Source of the DNA: Pelagibius sp.
GTDB lineage: Bacteria; Pseudomonadota; Alphaproteobacteria; Kiloniellales; Kiloniellaceae
Direction: 5' to 3'
Assembly: GCA_028280305.1 (NCBI GenBank)
Contig: JANQMC010000023.1
Span: 1 to 57,863, forward strand
DNA length: 57,863 bases
Each line of letters starts with the position of its first letter. Position 1 is the stretch's first letter. The translations under genes were made by a program, and so were the position numbers. This document shows positions 33,724 to 43,547 of this stretch, in pieces. Below the pieces are notes generated by a model, which was not told the origin of the DNA, ran no database searches, and saw nothing but the letters and a program-made list of their open reading frames with translations.

Positions 33724-35166
33724 ATGAAGGGACAAGGCCGGCTGCTGATTGCCGCCTTGCTGCTGTCCCTGCTGCTCCCCGCCGGCTCGGCCCTTGCCGA
33801 TGCCGAGGGCGATCCGGACGCACTGATCGAAACGGCCTTGAAGCCCTGGGCCGGCGATCTCGCCGGTATCAAGAAGCGCGGCTTCCTGCGCATGGCGATC
33901 CCGCACAATCCGCTTTTCCTTGCCTATGACGGCGAAGCGCGGATCGGCGTGGCTGCGGAGATCGAGCGGGAGCTCGAGGCCTATCTGCGCAAAAAGCTGA
34001 AGCAGCGCATCGACGTGATCCTGATGCCCCTGGCGCGCGACCGCCTGTTGCCGGCGGTGGTCGAGGGGCAGGCCGATATCGCCGCCGCCAACCTGACGAT
34101 CACGCCGGAACGCGCCGACAGCGTCGCTTTCTCAAAGCCGACACGCAAAGGCGTCGCCGAAATCATCGTTTCCGGCCCGGCAGCGGGTGATATCGCCAGC
34201 TTTGATGATCTGGCCGAAGTCGGCCTGCATCTGCGCCGCTCCAGCAGCTACTACGGTCATGTGCAGGCCCTGAACGCGGCGCGCGAAGCAGAGGGCAAAC
34301 GGGCGATACCGCTCGTCGAGGTCGATGAGGTGCTGGAAGATTACGACCTGCTGGAGATGGTGCAGGCCGGCATCATCGAAGCGATCCCGGTCGACGACCA
34401 TAAGGCGGCCCTCTGGGCGCAGGTTTTCGACAGAACCGTGTTGCATGACGGCTTGGTACTGGCCGAGGGCAGGCAGATCGCCTGGGCTTTGCGCAAGGAA
34501 TCGCCGGAGCTGATGACGCTGATCAACGGCTTCGTCGCCACCATTCGCAAGGGCTCACTGTTGGGCAATATCCTGGACAAACGCTATCTGCAGTCATCCG
34601 ACTGGGTCGAGCGGGTCGACTCCCGTGAGGCCCGGGCACGGGCCCTGGAGGTGGCGTCGCTGATCCGCGACTACGCCGGGCAGTATGACTTCGATTGGAT
34701 CATGATCCTCGCCCAGGGATTTCAGGAGTCCGGCCTCGATCAATCGAAGCGCAGCCCGGCCGGGGCTATCGGCATCATGCAACTGCTGCCGACGACGGCC
34801 CGGGATCCGAATGTCGCGATCCCCGACATCACCAAGGCGGAGAACAATGTCCACGCAGGCGTTAAGTACCTGCGTTTTCTGAGGGACCGTTACTTCTCGG
34901 GCGAGGAGATCGCCCCGCTGGACCGGGTGCTGTTTTCCTTTGCCGCCTATAACGCGGGGCCGGGCAACCTCGCCCGGGCCCGCAAGAGGGCCGCCAAGAT
35001 GGGGCTGAACCCCGATGTCTGGTTCGGCAATGTGGAGATCGCCGCGGGCAAGGCGATCAGCCGCGAACCCGTCATCTACGTCCGCAACATCTTCAAATAC
35101 TCGGTGGCCTACGCCCTGAGCACCGAGATCGCGGAATCACGCCGGGCCATCTTCAGCAGTCAATAG
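33724..35166 (+). CDS. Membrane-associated lytic transglycosylase (MltF-like)
   Basis: 480 aa from ATG 33724 (GGAGAGGG upstream). The N-terminus has a signal peptide (RLLIAALLLSLLLPAGSALA). Residues about 30-290 form a substrate-binding-protein-like module (SBP_bac_3: FLRMAIPHNPLFLAYDGEAR, EGQADIAAANLTITPERAD). The C-terminal SLT domain has the catalytic Glu in AQGFQESGLDQ, then SPAGAIGIMQLLPTTARDP and FAAYNAGPGNLARARKRA. This order matches MltF of E. coli, which cleaves peptidoglycan and has a regulatory SBP domain. No lipobox was seen, so the anchoring is unclear. It ends the group that starts at pccB. Confidence 0.9.
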   Translation: MKGQGRLLIAALLLSLLLPAGSALADAEGDPDALIETALKPWAGDLAGIKKRGFLRMAIPHNPLFLAYDGEARIGVAAEIERELEAYLRKKLKQRIDVILMPLARDRLLPAVVEGQADIAAANLTITPERADSVAFSKPTRKGVAEIIVSGPAAGDIASFDDLAEVGLHLRRSSSYYGHVQALNAAREAEGKRAIPLVEVDEVLEDYDLLEMVQAGIIEAIPVDDHKAALWAQVFDRTVLHDGLVLAEGRQIAWALRKESPELMTLINGFVATIRKGSLLGNILDKRYLQSSDWVERVDSREARARALEVASLIRDYAGQYDFDWIMILAQGFQESGLDQSKRSPAGAIGIMQLLPTTARDPNVAIPDITKAENNVHAGVKYLRFLRDRYFSGEEIAPLDRVLFSFAAYNAGPGNLARARKRAAKMGLNPDVWFGNVEIAAGKAISREPVIYVRNIFKYSVAYALSTEIAESRRAIFSSQ

Positions 35167-35206
35167 GTCCCGCAACAGGTACCGGGCGCCGCTGCCTTCA
35201 TCTATC

Positions 35207-35226
35207 ATTTCCATAATTCTAGAAAT
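35207..35226. promoter_or_regulatory. Candidate ArsR operator (inverted repeat)
   Basis: A 20-bp imperfect palindrome (ATTTCCATAATTCTAGAAAT) with 16 of 20 positions symmetric, 40-60 bp upstream of the arsR-like start, in AT-rich DNA. A TTGACT element (35231-35236) lies just downstream. ArsR/SmtB regulators bind AT-rich imperfect palindromes of this kind. No experimental site is implied. Confidence 0.45.
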
Positions 35227-35265
35227 ATCGTTGACTCCTCGGGTTGGATCGCTTAGCCTTTCGGC

Positions 35266-35592
35266 ATGGAATTGAATCAGGCTGCCCGTTGTCTTGAGAA
35301 GCTCGGTAATCCGATCCGGCTGGAGGTCTTCCGCCTTCTGGTTCGGGCCGGGCCCGAAGGGCTCCCCGTCGGCGAAATCCAGGAGCATCTGGAGGTACCG
35401 GCCTCGACCCTCTCGCACCATGTCGCCCATCTGGTGAATGCCGGGCTGGTGACCCAGGAGCGTCAGGGACGGCAACTGATTTGCCGGCCGGATTTCTCGT
35501 TGATGGACGGTCTGATTGATTTCCTGACCGCCGAATGCTGCATGCTGGTGGACAAACCGGCAGAGAAAGAGGGGCGGCGCGAGGCCGGCTGA
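35266..35592 (+). CDS. ArsR-family transcriptional repressor
   Basis: 108 aa winged-helix regulator. The N-terminal part LEKLGNPIRLEVFRLLVRAG and the recognition helix region VPASTLSHHVAHLVNAGLVT are typical of ArsR/SmtB proteins. Near the C-terminus is ECCML, two adjacent cysteines that could bind arsenite, antimonite or a soft metal; the classical ELCVCDL motif of ArsR is absent. An inverted repeat upstream (35207-35226) may be its operator. It is followed by a hairpin-T-tract terminator and then a COG0701 permease, so the two probably form a small resistance module. Confidence 0.88.
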   Translation: MELNQAARCLEKLGNPIRLEVFRLLVRAGPEGLPVGEIQEHLEVPASTLSHHVAHLVNAGLVTQERQGRQLICRPDFSLMDGLIDFLTAECCMLVDKPAEKEGRREAG

Positions 35593-35619
35593 GCCGGAGA
35601 GCTGGCACCCTTTTTTTTT
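35584..35619 (+). terminator. Probable intrinsic terminator/attenuator between arsR-like gene and permease
   Basis: GCCGGCT (35584-35590) pairs with AGCTGGC (35600-35606) with one G-T wobble around a 9-nt loop, then ACCC and nine T residues (35611-35619). The stem overlaps the regulator stop codon. Read-through would carry expression into the permease gene. Confidence 0.55.
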
Positions 35620-35678
35620 GCTCAAATAGTTCGATGATCCCGGAAGGGTCGAAGGTAATTCTTGAAAGGACAGATCCC

Positions 35679-36743
35679 ATGGCAAGCCTGGTTTCCGCGA
35701 TGTCCGGTGCGGTTTTTGGTCAGGACGGCCTGATCCGCCGTGTTGATCGGGTCTGGCTGGCGTTGATACTGCTCTTCGCCGCTCTGGCGCTGGCTGTGCC
35801 CGCCCAGGCACTGGACAGCCTGGCGTTCATGGTTGATGCCTTTCTCTGGCTGTTGCCTTTCCTTCTGTTGTCTGTGGCTCTGGCTGCTTGGCTGAAGGCG
35901 GCGGGGGCAGACAGCCTGATCGCCGGCGTCGCCAGTCGTGCCGCGCCGACGGCAATCGTCATTGCTTCCCTGGCCGGCGCCATCTCGCCGTTCTGTTCCT
36001 GCGGGGTGGTTCCCTTGATGGCGGCGCTGCTGCTCGCTCGTGTTCCCTTGGCGCCGGTCCTCGCTTTCTGCGTTGCCTCGCCGTTGATGGATCCCGAGCA
36101 GTTCATTCTGATGGCGGCGACCCTGGGCCTGCCCTTTACCCTGGCGAAGACGGCGGCGGCGATGGGGCTGGGCCTTGCCGCAGGCTTCACAACGCTTGCG
36201 CTGCAGCGCGCCGGTTTTTTTGCCGAGCCTTTGAAGGCGGCGATCGGCTGCGGCGGTTGCGGCAGCCCCAGCCTGCCGGAGGGCAGCCTGCGCTGGGCCT
36301 TCTGGGATGAGGCGCCGCGCCGCCAGGCCTTTGTCGCCGAGGCGCGTTCGACGGCGCTGTTCCTCAGCAAGTGGCTGCTGTTGGCTTTCGCCCTGGAGAG
36401 CCTGATGGTGGCCTGGGTCCCTGCCAGCCTTGTCGCCAGCACCCTGGGTGGCGACGGCTGGCAGGCGATCCCCCTGGCTGTGGTGGTCGGCGTGCCGGCT
36501 TATCTGAACGGCTTTGCGGCGATCCCGCTGATCGGTGAGTTGATGGCGATGGGCATGGCGCCGGGCGCCGCGCTCACGTTTCTCATTGCCGGCGGCGTGA
36601 CCAGTCTGCCGGCGGCCATGGCGGTCTTCGCGGTGGTGCGCCGTGCCGTCTTTTTCTGGTATCTCGCCGTGGCGCTGCTGGGATCGCTGGTTGTCGGTGT
36701 CGCCGTTCAGACGGCTTTGTCGGTGACCGGCTTGACGTTCTGA
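35679..36743 (+). CDS. Permease, COG0701/UPF0718 family (ArsP/SO_0444-like)
   Basis: 354 aa inner-membrane protein with about eight to ten hydrophobic segments, from ATG 35679 (AAAGGA 8 nt upstream). It carries the family motif [17 protein letters not shown] in a membrane segment and a Cys-rich loop (CGGCGSPS). Relatives include ArsP, which exports trivalent organoarsenicals, and metal efflux permeases of the SO_0444 type. The paired ArsR-like regulator supports efflux of a thiophilic toxicant, but the substrate cannot be read. The 3' end overlaps lipB on the opposite strand by 37 nt. Confidence 0.85.
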   Translation: MASLVSAMSGAVFGQDGLIRRVDRVWLALILLFAALALAVPAQALDSLAFMVDAFLWLLPFLLLSVALAAWLKAAGADSLIAGVASRAAPTAIVIASLAGAISPFCSCGVVPLMAALLLARVPLAPVLAFCVASPLMDPEQFILMAATLGLPFTLAKTAAAMGLGLAAGFTTLALQRAGFFAEPLKAAIGCGGCGSPSLPEGSLRWAFWDEAPRRQAFVAEARSTALFLSKWLLLAFALESLMVAWVPASLVASTLGGDGWQAIPLAVVVGVPAYLNGFAAIPLIGELMAMGMAPGAALTFLIAGGVTSLPAAMAVFAVVRRAVFFWYLAVALLGSLVVGVAVQTALSVTGLTF

Positions 36744-37462
36744 AGCGGCCTACCGGGCTGATCCGGCAGACTGGGTTGAGCGGGGCCGAAGAGTTCCTCG
36801 ACGTTGCCGAGCAGGGCGGCGTCGAGGTCGGCCATACCGACCGGCAGGCCGAGGTCGACCAGCGAGGTGACGCCATGTTCGGCGATGCCGCAGGGCACGA
36901 TGCCGCTGAAGTGGTCCAGGTTCGGCTCCACGTTGATGGCGAGGCCGTGGTAGGTGACCCAGCGGCGGATGCGCACGCCGATGGCGGCGATCTTGTCTTC
37001 GCGCGGCCCTAACGGCCCGCTGCCGCGTGCGACCCAGATGCCGACGCGGCCGTCGCGCCGCTCCCCGGTCACCGAAAAGCGGGCCAGGCTGCGGATGATC
37101 CATTCTTCCAGATCATGGACGAAACGGCGCAGGTCGGGCCCGCGGCGTTTCAGGTCCAGCATCACGTAGACGACGCGCTGGCCGGGCCCGTGGTAAGTGA
37201 ATTCGCCGCCGCGCCCTGTCTCGAACACCGGAAAGCGGTCGGGCTCCAGCAGGTCTTCGCGTCGCGACGAGGTTCCGGCTGTGTAGAGCGGCGGATGCTC
37301 GACCAGCCAGATCAGTTCTGCCGCGCCCGCATCGCGGATCGCCGCGACGCGCCGCTCCATAAACGCCACGGCGTCGGGATAGGCGGTCAGGCCCGGCTCC
37401 ACCTGCCACTCGAGGGGAGGCTGCACCGGGGCTGCTGGCGGGATCGTCGCTTGCGCATCCAT
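36707..37462 (-). CDS. lipB: Lipoyl(octanoyl) transferase
   Basis: 251 aa enzyme transferring octanoate from acyl carrier protein to lipoyl domains of 2-oxoacid dehydrogenases and GcvH. Motifs: [40 protein letters not shown], and the catalytic Lys/Cys pair in [19 protein letters not shown] and [15 protein letters not shown]. The length and N-terminal Pro/Ala extension are usual in alphaproteobacteria. It is a single gene facing away from maeB. Confidence 0.94.
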   Translation of the reverse strand: MDAQATIPPAAPVQPPLEWQVEPGLTAYPDAVAFMERRVAAIRDAGAAELIWLVEHPPLYTAGTSSRREDLLEPDRFPVFETGRGGEFTYHGPGQRVVYVMLDLKRRGPDLRRFVHDLEEWIIRSLARFSVTGERRDGRVGIWVARGSGPLGPREDKIAAIGVRIRRWVTYHGLAINVEPNLDHFSGIVPCGIAEHGVTSLVDLGLPVGMADLDAALLGNVEELFGPAQPSLPDQPGRPLQNVKPVTDKAV

Positions 37463-37651
37463 GATTGCAGAAGATAGTCGCTAGCGCCGGAAATACCATC
37501 AGTTTCCGCGTCTCCGCAGCGCCCGCTCGGCTGCCCCAAGACACTTGCGCTCGGGCGCGGCGGCGGTCATCTTCTGAGCGTTGCCGGGGGCCGCGCTGCG
37601 CGGCTGCCGGGCTTAGGATGGACAAGCAAGAAAAACGATATGGGGGACGGT

Positions 37652-39931
37652 ATGGCAAAGGATCTTCGCGAGGCGGCCTTGGCCTATCACCGTCACCCGA
37701 AGCCCGGCAAGCTGGAGATCTCAGCCACCAAACCCCTCAGCACCCAGCGCGATCTTGCTTTGGCTTATTCGCCCGGGGTCGCTGCCGCCTGCGAAGCCAT
37801 CGCGGAAGACCCGGCCGAAGCCTCGTCGCTGACGGCCCGCGGCAACCTGGTGGGTGTGGTCACCAACGGCACCGCGGTTCTGGGCCTGGGCGCCATCGGG
37901 CCGCTTGCCTCCAAGCCGGTGATGGAGGGCAAGGCGGTCCTCTTCAAGAAGTTCGCCGGTATTGATGTTTTCGATATCGAACTGGACGCCCTGGACCCGG
38001 ATCGTTTCATCGATGTGGTTGCGGCGCTGGAGCCGACCTTCGGCGGCATCAATCTGGAGGACATCAAGGCGCCGGAGTGCTTCGTGATCGAGGCCGCGCT
38101 GCGCGAGCGCATGAACATTCCGGTGTTTCACGACGATCAGCACGGTACGGCGATCATCGTTGCCGCGGCGATCTACAACGGCCTGCGTCTGGTCGGCAAG
38201 GATATCGGCGAGGTTAAGCTGGTAACTTCGGGCGCCGGCGCCGCGGCTTTGGCTTGCCTCAACCAGTTGGTCTCTCTCGGCGTGAAGCGCGAGAACATCT
38301 GGGTCACCGACATCGTCGGCGTGGTTTATGAGGGGCGTGAAGAGCAGATGGATCAGTGGAAGTCCATCTATGCCCAGCCCACCGATGCCCGCAGCCTTGG
38401 TGACGTGATCGCCGGCGCCGATGTGTTCATGGGGCTTTCCGCGCCCGGCGTTCTGAAGCCGGAAATGGTGAAGCAGATGGCCGACAAGCCGATCATCATG
38501 GCGCTGGCCAATCCGACCCCGGAGATCATGCCGGAGGAAGCGCGGGAGGCGAGGCCCGATGCGATCATCGCCACCGGCCGTTCCGACTTTCCAAATCAGG
38601 TGAACAACGTTCTCTGCTTTCCCTATATCTTTCGCGGCGCTCTCGACGTCGGCGCGACGACCATCAATGAGGAGATGAAGCTGGCCTGTGTCAAGGCCAT
38701 CGCCGATCTCGCCATGAAGGAGCAGAGTGATGTGGTCGCCAAGGCCATGGGCGGGGAAGAACGCAGTTTCGGGCCCGATTACCTGATCCCCAGCCCCTTC
38801 GATCCGCGGCTGATCCTTGAGATCGCCCCGGCGGTGGCGCGCGCGGCCATGGACAGCGGTGTGGCGATGCGGCCGATTGAGGACTTCGAGGCCTACTGTC
38901 AGAACCTGCAGCGTTTCGTCTTCCGCTCCGGCCTGATTATGAAGCCGATCTTCCAGCGCGCGAAGGAGAACCCCAAGCGGGTGATCTATGCCGAGGGCGA
39001 GGACGAGCGGGTGCTGCGCGCAGTACAGGTCGTCATCGATGAAGGGCTGGCTCAGCCGATCCTGGTCGGGCGGCCCGAAGTGGTCGAAGTGCGCGCCAAG
39101 CGCCTCGGCCTGCGCATCCGTCCGGGCGAGGATGTGCCGCTGATCAATCCGCAGGACGATCCACGCTTCCGCACCTACTGGCAGACCTATCACGCCTTGA
39201 TGGAGCGCAAGGGCGTGTCGCCGGAGGCGGCAAGGGAGATCGTGCGAACCCGCTCCACGGTCATCGCCGCTTTGGCGGTGAAGCTGGGCGATGCGGATGC
39301 CATGATCTGCGGAACCACCGGACGCTACAAACGACACCTCGATCATGTCGGCGGTGTACTCGGCCGCTCCGAAGAGGTTCACGATTTCTCCGCCATCAGC
39401 CTGGTCATTCTGCCGAGCGGGTCCTTCTTCATCGTCGACACCTATGTGACGCCCGATCCGACCGCCGAGGAACTGGCGGAGATGACCGTTCTGGCGTCTC
39501 ATCATGTCCGCCGTTTCGGCCTGCAGCCGAAGGTGGCGCTGCTCTCGCACTCCAACTTCGGCTCCGCCGATACGGCCTCGGCAAAGAAGATGCGGGAAGC
39601 GCTTGCGATCCTGCATCGCAAGTACCCCGATCTTGAAGTCGAGGGCGAAATGCACGCGGATTCGGCTTTGTCGGAGGCCATCCGCGAGCGCGTGTTCCCC
39701 AACTCCAAAATGGCCGGCACCGCCAACCTGCTGGTCATGCCGACGCTGGATGCCGCGAACATCGCCTTTAATATGGTGAAGGCCTTGGGCGAAGGCCTCT
39801 CGGTCGGACCCATTCTCATCGGCACCGCTGCGCCGGCCCATGTGCTCACCCCCTCGGTCACCGCTCGTGGTATTGTGAACATGAGCGCGATTGCAGTTGC
39901 CGACGCACAGGATCGTTCGACACAAGAATAG
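37652..39931 (+). CDS. maeB: NADP-dependent malic enzyme with phosphotransacetylase domain
   Basis: 759 aa, the same length as E. coli MaeB. Converts malate to pyruvate + CO2 with NADP. The N-terminal malic domain has [20 protein letters not shown] and [20 protein letters not shown], the NAD(P) domain [19 protein letters not shown] and [20 protein letters not shown], and the C-terminal part (about 430-755) is a phosphate-acetyl/butyryltransferase-like domain ([40 protein letters not shown]). The latter is regulatory in MaeB. Start ATG 37652 follows GGGGGACGGT; ATG 37640 is less likely. Confidence 0.94.
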   Translation: MAKDLREAALAYHRHPKPGKLEISATKPLSTQRDLALAYSPGVAAACEAIAEDPAEASSLTARGNLVGVVTNGTAVLGLGAIGPLASKPVMEGKAVLFKKFAGIDVFDIELDALDPDRFIDVVAALEPTFGGINLEDIKAPECFVIEAALRERMNIPVFHDDQHGTAIIVAAAIYNGLRLVGKDIGEVKLVTSGAGAAALACLNQLVSLGVKRENIWVTDIVGVVYEGREEQMDQWKSIYAQPTDARSLGDVIAGADVFMGLSAPGVLKPEMVKQMADKPIIMALANPTPEIMPEEAREARPDAIIATGRSDFPNQVNNVLCFPYIFRGALDVGATTINEEMKLACVKAIADLAMKEQSDVVAKAMGGEERSFGPDYLIPSPFDPRLILEIAPAVARAAMDSGVAMRPIEDFEAYCQNLQRFVFRSGLIMKPIFQRAKENPKRVIYAEGEDERVLRAVQVVIDEGLAQPILVGRPEVVEVRAKRLGLRIRPGEDVPLINPQDDPRFRTYWQTYHALMERKGVSPEAAREIVRTRSTVIAALAVKLGDADAMICGTTGRYKRHLDHVGGVLGRSEEVHDFSAISLVILPSGSFFIVDTYVTPDPTAEELAEMTVLASHHVRRFGLQPKVALLSHSNFGSADTASAKKMREALAILHRKYPDLEVEGEMHADSALSEAIRERVFPNSKMAGTANLLVMPTLDAANIAFNMVKALGEGLSVGPILIGTAAPAHVLTPSVTARGIVNMSAIAVADAQDRSTQE

Positions 39932-39939
39932 GGCCGCCC

Positions 39940-41343
39940 ATGGCAGAGACGCCGCCCGAACGCGACGACAGCGACCCCTGGCTGCCGGAAGTGCAGCCCG
40001 ACAGCTACGGCATTTCCGCAGAGCTTGTCCGTGCCGTTTCCGAGGCGCTCGAAGCCGAAGATGCTGCCGAGGTGCGGCGCATTGCCGTTGATCTGCACGA
40101 AGCCGATCTGGCCGACCTGCTTGAGAACCTGGACCGCGACGATCGCCCGCAGTTGATCAGGATTCTGCAGGATGATTTCGACCTGGAGGTCCTGACGCAC
40201 CTCGATACCTCTTTGCGGGAAGAGCTCATCGAGACGATGGAGCCGCGCCAACTGGCGGACTCCCTGTCGGATCTGGACAGCGATGATGCCGTCGACATTG
40301 TCGAGGATCTCGACGAAGAGGCACGGCGTGAGGTTCTCGAAGCCTTGCCGCAGGCCGAACGCCTGGCGCTGGAGGAAAGCCTCAGCTTCCCCGAAGATTC
40401 CGCCGGCCGCATCATGCAGCGCGAGCTTCTGGCCGTGCCCTCCGCCTGGACGGTCGGACAGACCATCGACTACATGCGCTCCGCCAAGGATCTGCCGGAC
40501 GACTTCTATGATCTCTATATCGTCGATCCGAAGCACCAGCCGATCGGTTTCGTCCCTCTCAGCCGCGCCATGCGGACAAAGCGCCCGGTTCCCCTGACCG
40601 AAATCATGACCGACGATATGAAGGTCGTGCCCATTGAGATGGATCAGGAAGAGGTCGCCTATCTGTTCCGCCAATACGGCCTGGTATCGGCGCCGGTCGT
40701 GGATGCCGCCGGACGCTTGGTCGGTGTGGTGACGGTCGATGACGTGGTCCACATCATCGATGAAGAGGCCGAGGAGGACCTGCTGAAGCTCGCCGGTGTG
40801 CAGGAGACCGATCTTTACAGTGCGGTGCTGGACACCACGCGGTCGCGTTTTTCTTGGCTGTTGATCAATCTTTTCACCGCTGTCGCCGCTTCCGTCGTGA
40901 TCGCCGTTTTCGAGGACACGATCGATCGGATTGTCGCTTTGGCGGTGCTGATGCCCATCGTGGCTTCGATGGGCGGGAATGCCGGTACCCAGACCTTGAC
41001 GGTGGCGGTCCGCGCCTTGGCGATGCGTGACCTGTCAGCCGGCAATGCCTGGCGCTTCGTGGGCAAGGAGGTGCTGGTCGGCCTGGCCAACGGCCTCATG
41101 TTCGCCATCCTGGCCGGTGCCCTGGCCTGGTTCTGGTTCGATGCACCGATGATCGGGGTGATCATCGGCGCGGCCATGGTGATCAACCTCGTGGTTGCGG
41201 CGCTCTCCGGCGCACTGGTGCCGCTCGGCCTGGAAAAGCTGGGCGTCGATCCGGCGGTCGCTTCCAGCGTCTTGCTCACCACGGTCACCGACGTGATCGG
41301 GTTTTTCGCCTTTCTCGGCCTGGCGACCCTGTTTCTCGCCTGA
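39940..41343 (+). CDS. mgtE: Magnesium transporter MgtE
   Basis: 467 aa Mg2+ channel. The acidic N-domain (about 40-150; DLLENLDRDDRPQLIRILQD) is followed by two CBS domains (about 155-275; DLYIVDPKHQPIGFVPLSRA, LVGVVTVDDVVHIIDEEAEE), which close the channel when Mg2+ is high. Five C-terminal membrane helices contain MPIVASMGGNAGTQTLTVAV, the pore signature. It starts 8 nt after maeB and is probably cotranscribed; both encode Mg-related functions (malic enzyme needs Mg2+ or Mn2+), though that may be coincidence. No Mg riboswitch was seen. Confidence 0.94.
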   Translation: MAETPPERDDSDPWLPEVQPDSYGISAELVRAVSEALEAEDAAEVRRIAVDLHEADLADLLENLDRDDRPQLIRILQDDFDLEVLTHLDTSLREELIETMEPRQLADSLSDLDSDDAVDIVEDLDEEARREVLEALPQAERLALEESLSFPEDSAGRIMQRELLAVPSAWTVGQTIDYMRSAKDLPDDFYDLYIVDPKHQPIGFVPLSRAMRTKRPVPLTEIMTDDMKVVPIEMDQEEVAYLFRQYGLVSAPVVDAAGRLVGVVTVDDVVHIIDEEAEEDLLKLAGVQETDLYSAVLDTTRSRFSWLLINLFTAVAASVVIAVFEDTIDRIVALAVLMPIVASMGGNAGTQTLTVAVRALAMRDLSAGNAWRFVGKEVLVGLANGLMFAILAGALAWFWFDAPMIGVIIGAAMVINLVVAALSGALVPLGLEKLGVDPAVASSVLLTTVTDVIGFFAFLGLATLFLA

Positions 41344-41383
41344 AACAGGAAAGGGATGGCCGCTTACGACGCAGCCGGCGCGA

Positions 41384-41596
41384 TCAGTTGTCTCTGACCC
41401 GCTTAAATCTTCTGTTGGCGTAGGGGTCAGGGTTGACCGTCTCCAGGCTCTCTTTGAGTTCCTCGACATCAAGGGACTCGACATAGGCCTCGCGTTCCTC
41501 GCGCGCCGCCCTTTCGGCGGCCGTCTCACAGGCCGCGGTCAGACCCATCACCGCCAGGGCCAGGGAAATCCCAGTGATCTTCGCAAATCGCGTCAT
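41384..41596 (-). CDS. Small lipoprotein of unknown function
   Basis: 70 aa from ATG 41596. The signal KITGISLALAVMGLTAAC ends in the lipobox TAAC with E at +2. The mature peptide of about 45 residues is highly charged (ERAAREEREAYVESLDVEEL) and probably helical, ending RRFKRVRDN. No family was recognised. It is convergent with mgtE (41 nt apart) and diverges from the thioesterase gene. Confidence 0.55.
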   Translation of the reverse strand: MTRFAKITGISLALAVMGLTAACETAAERAAREEREAYVESLDVEELKESLETVNPDPYANRRFKRVRDN

Positions 41597-41807
41597 GTCT
41601 CTCGGTCCACACCATCCAGGGGGCCGGCTCTCCGGCAACTCCGTCCTCTCGGGGCCGTTCTCCCGGCGCCGCCAAGCTCGGGTTGGGAGCAATATCGCTC
41701 TTCAAGGGGGGGCTTCGCAAGTCGCCAGAGGCGGCTATGGTACGAGACACAGTAGGGCGGATCGCTGCCGTCCGCGATACGGGTATCATCCAGGGGGGCT
41801 TTCCGCA

Positions 41808-42269
41808 ATGACCGGCCTAGCGCCATCAGACACAGACTTTGCCGAGCGGGTGCGCGGCAGTTTTGCCCGCCAGAGCATCATGGACCTGCTGGGCGCGCGG
41901 CTGACCAGGGTCGAGCCGGGGGAGGTGGAGATCGAGCTGCCGTTCCGCCCTGACCTCTGCCAGCAGCACGGCTTTTTTCACGCCGGGGTTACCAGCACCA
42001 TCGCCGATTCCGCCGGCGGCTACGCCGGATTCAGCCTGTTTCCCGCCGACGCTTCGGTGCTGACGGTCGAGTTCAAGATGAACCTGCTGGCACCGGCCGA
42101 TGGGGATCTGCTGCGCGCTACCGGCCGGGTCATCAAACCCGGCCGCACCCTGACCGTGACCGAGGCCGAGGTGGTTGTGGTCAAAGACGGCGGCGTCAAG
42201 ACCTGCGCCCATATGTTGCAGACCCTGATGTGCCTGCAGGGCCGCAGCGACATGCCGCAGGCGGGCTAA
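41808..42269 (+). CDS. PaaI-family acyl-CoA thioesterase (hotdog fold)
   Basis: 153 aa, the normal PaaI length, from ATG 41808 (AGGGGGG upstream). It has the hotdog helix region QQHGFFHAGVTSTIADSAGG, with the HGG/HAG-type motif and the catalytic Asp in ADSAGG, and the strands VLTVEFKMNLLAPADGDLL and GRVIKPGRTLTVTEAEVVVV. It hydrolyses acyl-CoAs; the substrate is unknown. It lies next to isovaleryl-CoA dehydrogenase, consistent with a role in acyl-CoA catabolism. Confidence 0.88.
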   Translation: MTGLAPSDTDFAERVRGSFARQSIMDLLGARLTRVEPGEVEIELPFRPDLCQQHGFFHAGVTSTIADSAGGYAGFSLFPADASVLTVEFKMNLLAPADGDLLRATGRVIKPGRTLTVTEAEVVVVKDGGVKTCAHMLQTLMCLQGRSDMPQAG

Positions 42270-42362
42270 CCTGGCGGATCTGGCTGGCCATTGATCCTTT
42301 CGGGTCACGGTCCGGCGGCCTAAAGTAGTATTTGAACGGAAACCAGATCGGCGAACCCCAAG

Positions 42363-43535
42363 ATGATTCCCAACCAGCTTCCCAGCCTCAACTTCGATCT
42401 CGGCGAAACGGCCGACATGCTGCGCGATACGGTGATGAGCTTCGCCTCGGAGGAAATCGCGCCACTGGCTGAGGAAATCGACCGCACCGATTCCTTTCCG
42501 CGCCAGCTCTGGCCCAAGATGGGTGCCCTTGGTCTGCACGGCATGACGGTGGAGGAGGAGTACGGCGGCGCCGGTATGGGATACCTGGAGCACTGCGTTG
42601 CCATGGAGGAGGTGAGCCGTGCGTCGGCTTCCGTCGGGCTCAGCTACGGCGCCCATTCCAACCTCTGCATCAATCAGATCCGCCGCAACGGAACCGATGA
42701 CCAAAAGAGCCGCTACCTGCCCAAGCTGGTTTCCGGCGAGCACGTCGGCGCTCTGGCGATGAGCGAGCCCGGCGCCGGCTTCGACGTGGGCGGCATGCGC
42801 ACCCGCGCCGACAAGAAAGGCGACCGCTATGTGCTGAACGGCAACAAGATGTGGATCACCAACTGCGACGAGGCCGATACCCTGGTGATCTACGCCAAGA
42901 CGGACCCGGACGCAGGACCCAAGGGCATCACCGCCTTTCTGGTGGAGAAGGACTTCAAAGGATTCTCCATTGCCCAGAAACTCGACAAGCTGGGTATGCG
43001 CGGGTCGCCCACCGGTGAATTGGTCTTCGAGGATTGCGAGGTGCCGGAGGAGAACGTGCTGGGCGCGCTTGGCAAGGGCGTCAACGTCCTGATGAGCGGC
43101 CTGGACTACGAACGTGTCGTGCTGGCTGCCGGGCCGACCGGCATTATGCAGTCCTGCATGGATCTGGTGGTGCCCTACATCCACGAGCGCAAACAGTTCG
43201 GCCAGGCCATCGGCGAGTTCCAGCTGATGCAGGGTAAGATCGCCGACATGTACACCACGATGAATGCGGCCAAAGCCTACGTCTATGCGGTCGCCAAGGC
43301 CTGCGACCGCGGAGAGACGACCCGCAAGGATGCCGCCGGGGCGATACTCTATGCAGCGGAGAAAGCCACCTGGATGGCCTTGGAGACGATCCAGACCCTG
43401 GGCGGCAACGGTTACATCAATGAGTATCCGGCCGGAAGACTGCTGCGGGATGCCAAGCTCTATGAGATCGGGGCGGGCACCAGCGAAATTCGCCGTATGC
43501 TGATCGGCCGCGAGTTGTTCAACGAAACCAAGTAG
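42363..43535 (+). CDS. ivd: Isovaleryl-CoA dehydrogenase
   Basis: 390 aa flavin dehydrogenase of leucine catabolism, oxidising isovaleryl-CoA to 3-methylcrotonyl-CoA. FAD/acyl-CoA dehydrogenase motifs are [20 protein letters not shown] and [20 protein letters not shown]. The catalytic glutamate is at E250 in the [13 protein letters not shown] segment, the position characteristic of isovaleryl-CoA dehydrogenases, while the usual YEGT Glu position is alanine (YEIGAGTS). The usual partners (methylcrotonyl-CoA carboxylase, HMG-CoA lyase) are not adjacent; an AT-rich gene is inserted directly after its stop codon. Confidence 0.92.
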   Translation: MIPNQLPSLNFDLGETADMLRDTVMSFASEEIAPLAEEIDRTDSFPRQLWPKMGALGLHGMTVEEEYGGAGMGYLEHCVAMEEVSRASASVGLSYGAHSNLCINQIRRNGTDDQKSRYLPKLVSGEHVGALAMSEPGAGFDVGGMRTRADKKGDRYVLNGNKMWITNCDEADTLVIYAKTDPDAGPKGITAFLVEKDFKGFSIAQKLDKLGMRGSPTGELVFEDCEVPEENVLGALGKGVNVLMSGLDYERVVLAAGPTGIMQSCMDLVVPYIHERKQFGQAIGEFQLMQGKIADMYTTMNAAKAYVYAVAKACDRGETTRKDAAGAILYAAEKATWMALETIQTLGGNGYINEYPAGRLLRDAKLYEIGAGTSEIRRMLIGRELFNETK

Positions 43536-43547
43536 TTGGCAACTAAT

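Noticed and set aside
37721..39925. 734-codon minus-strand frame opposite maeB
   Set aside because: Shadow of maeB with atypical composition and no recognisable motif.
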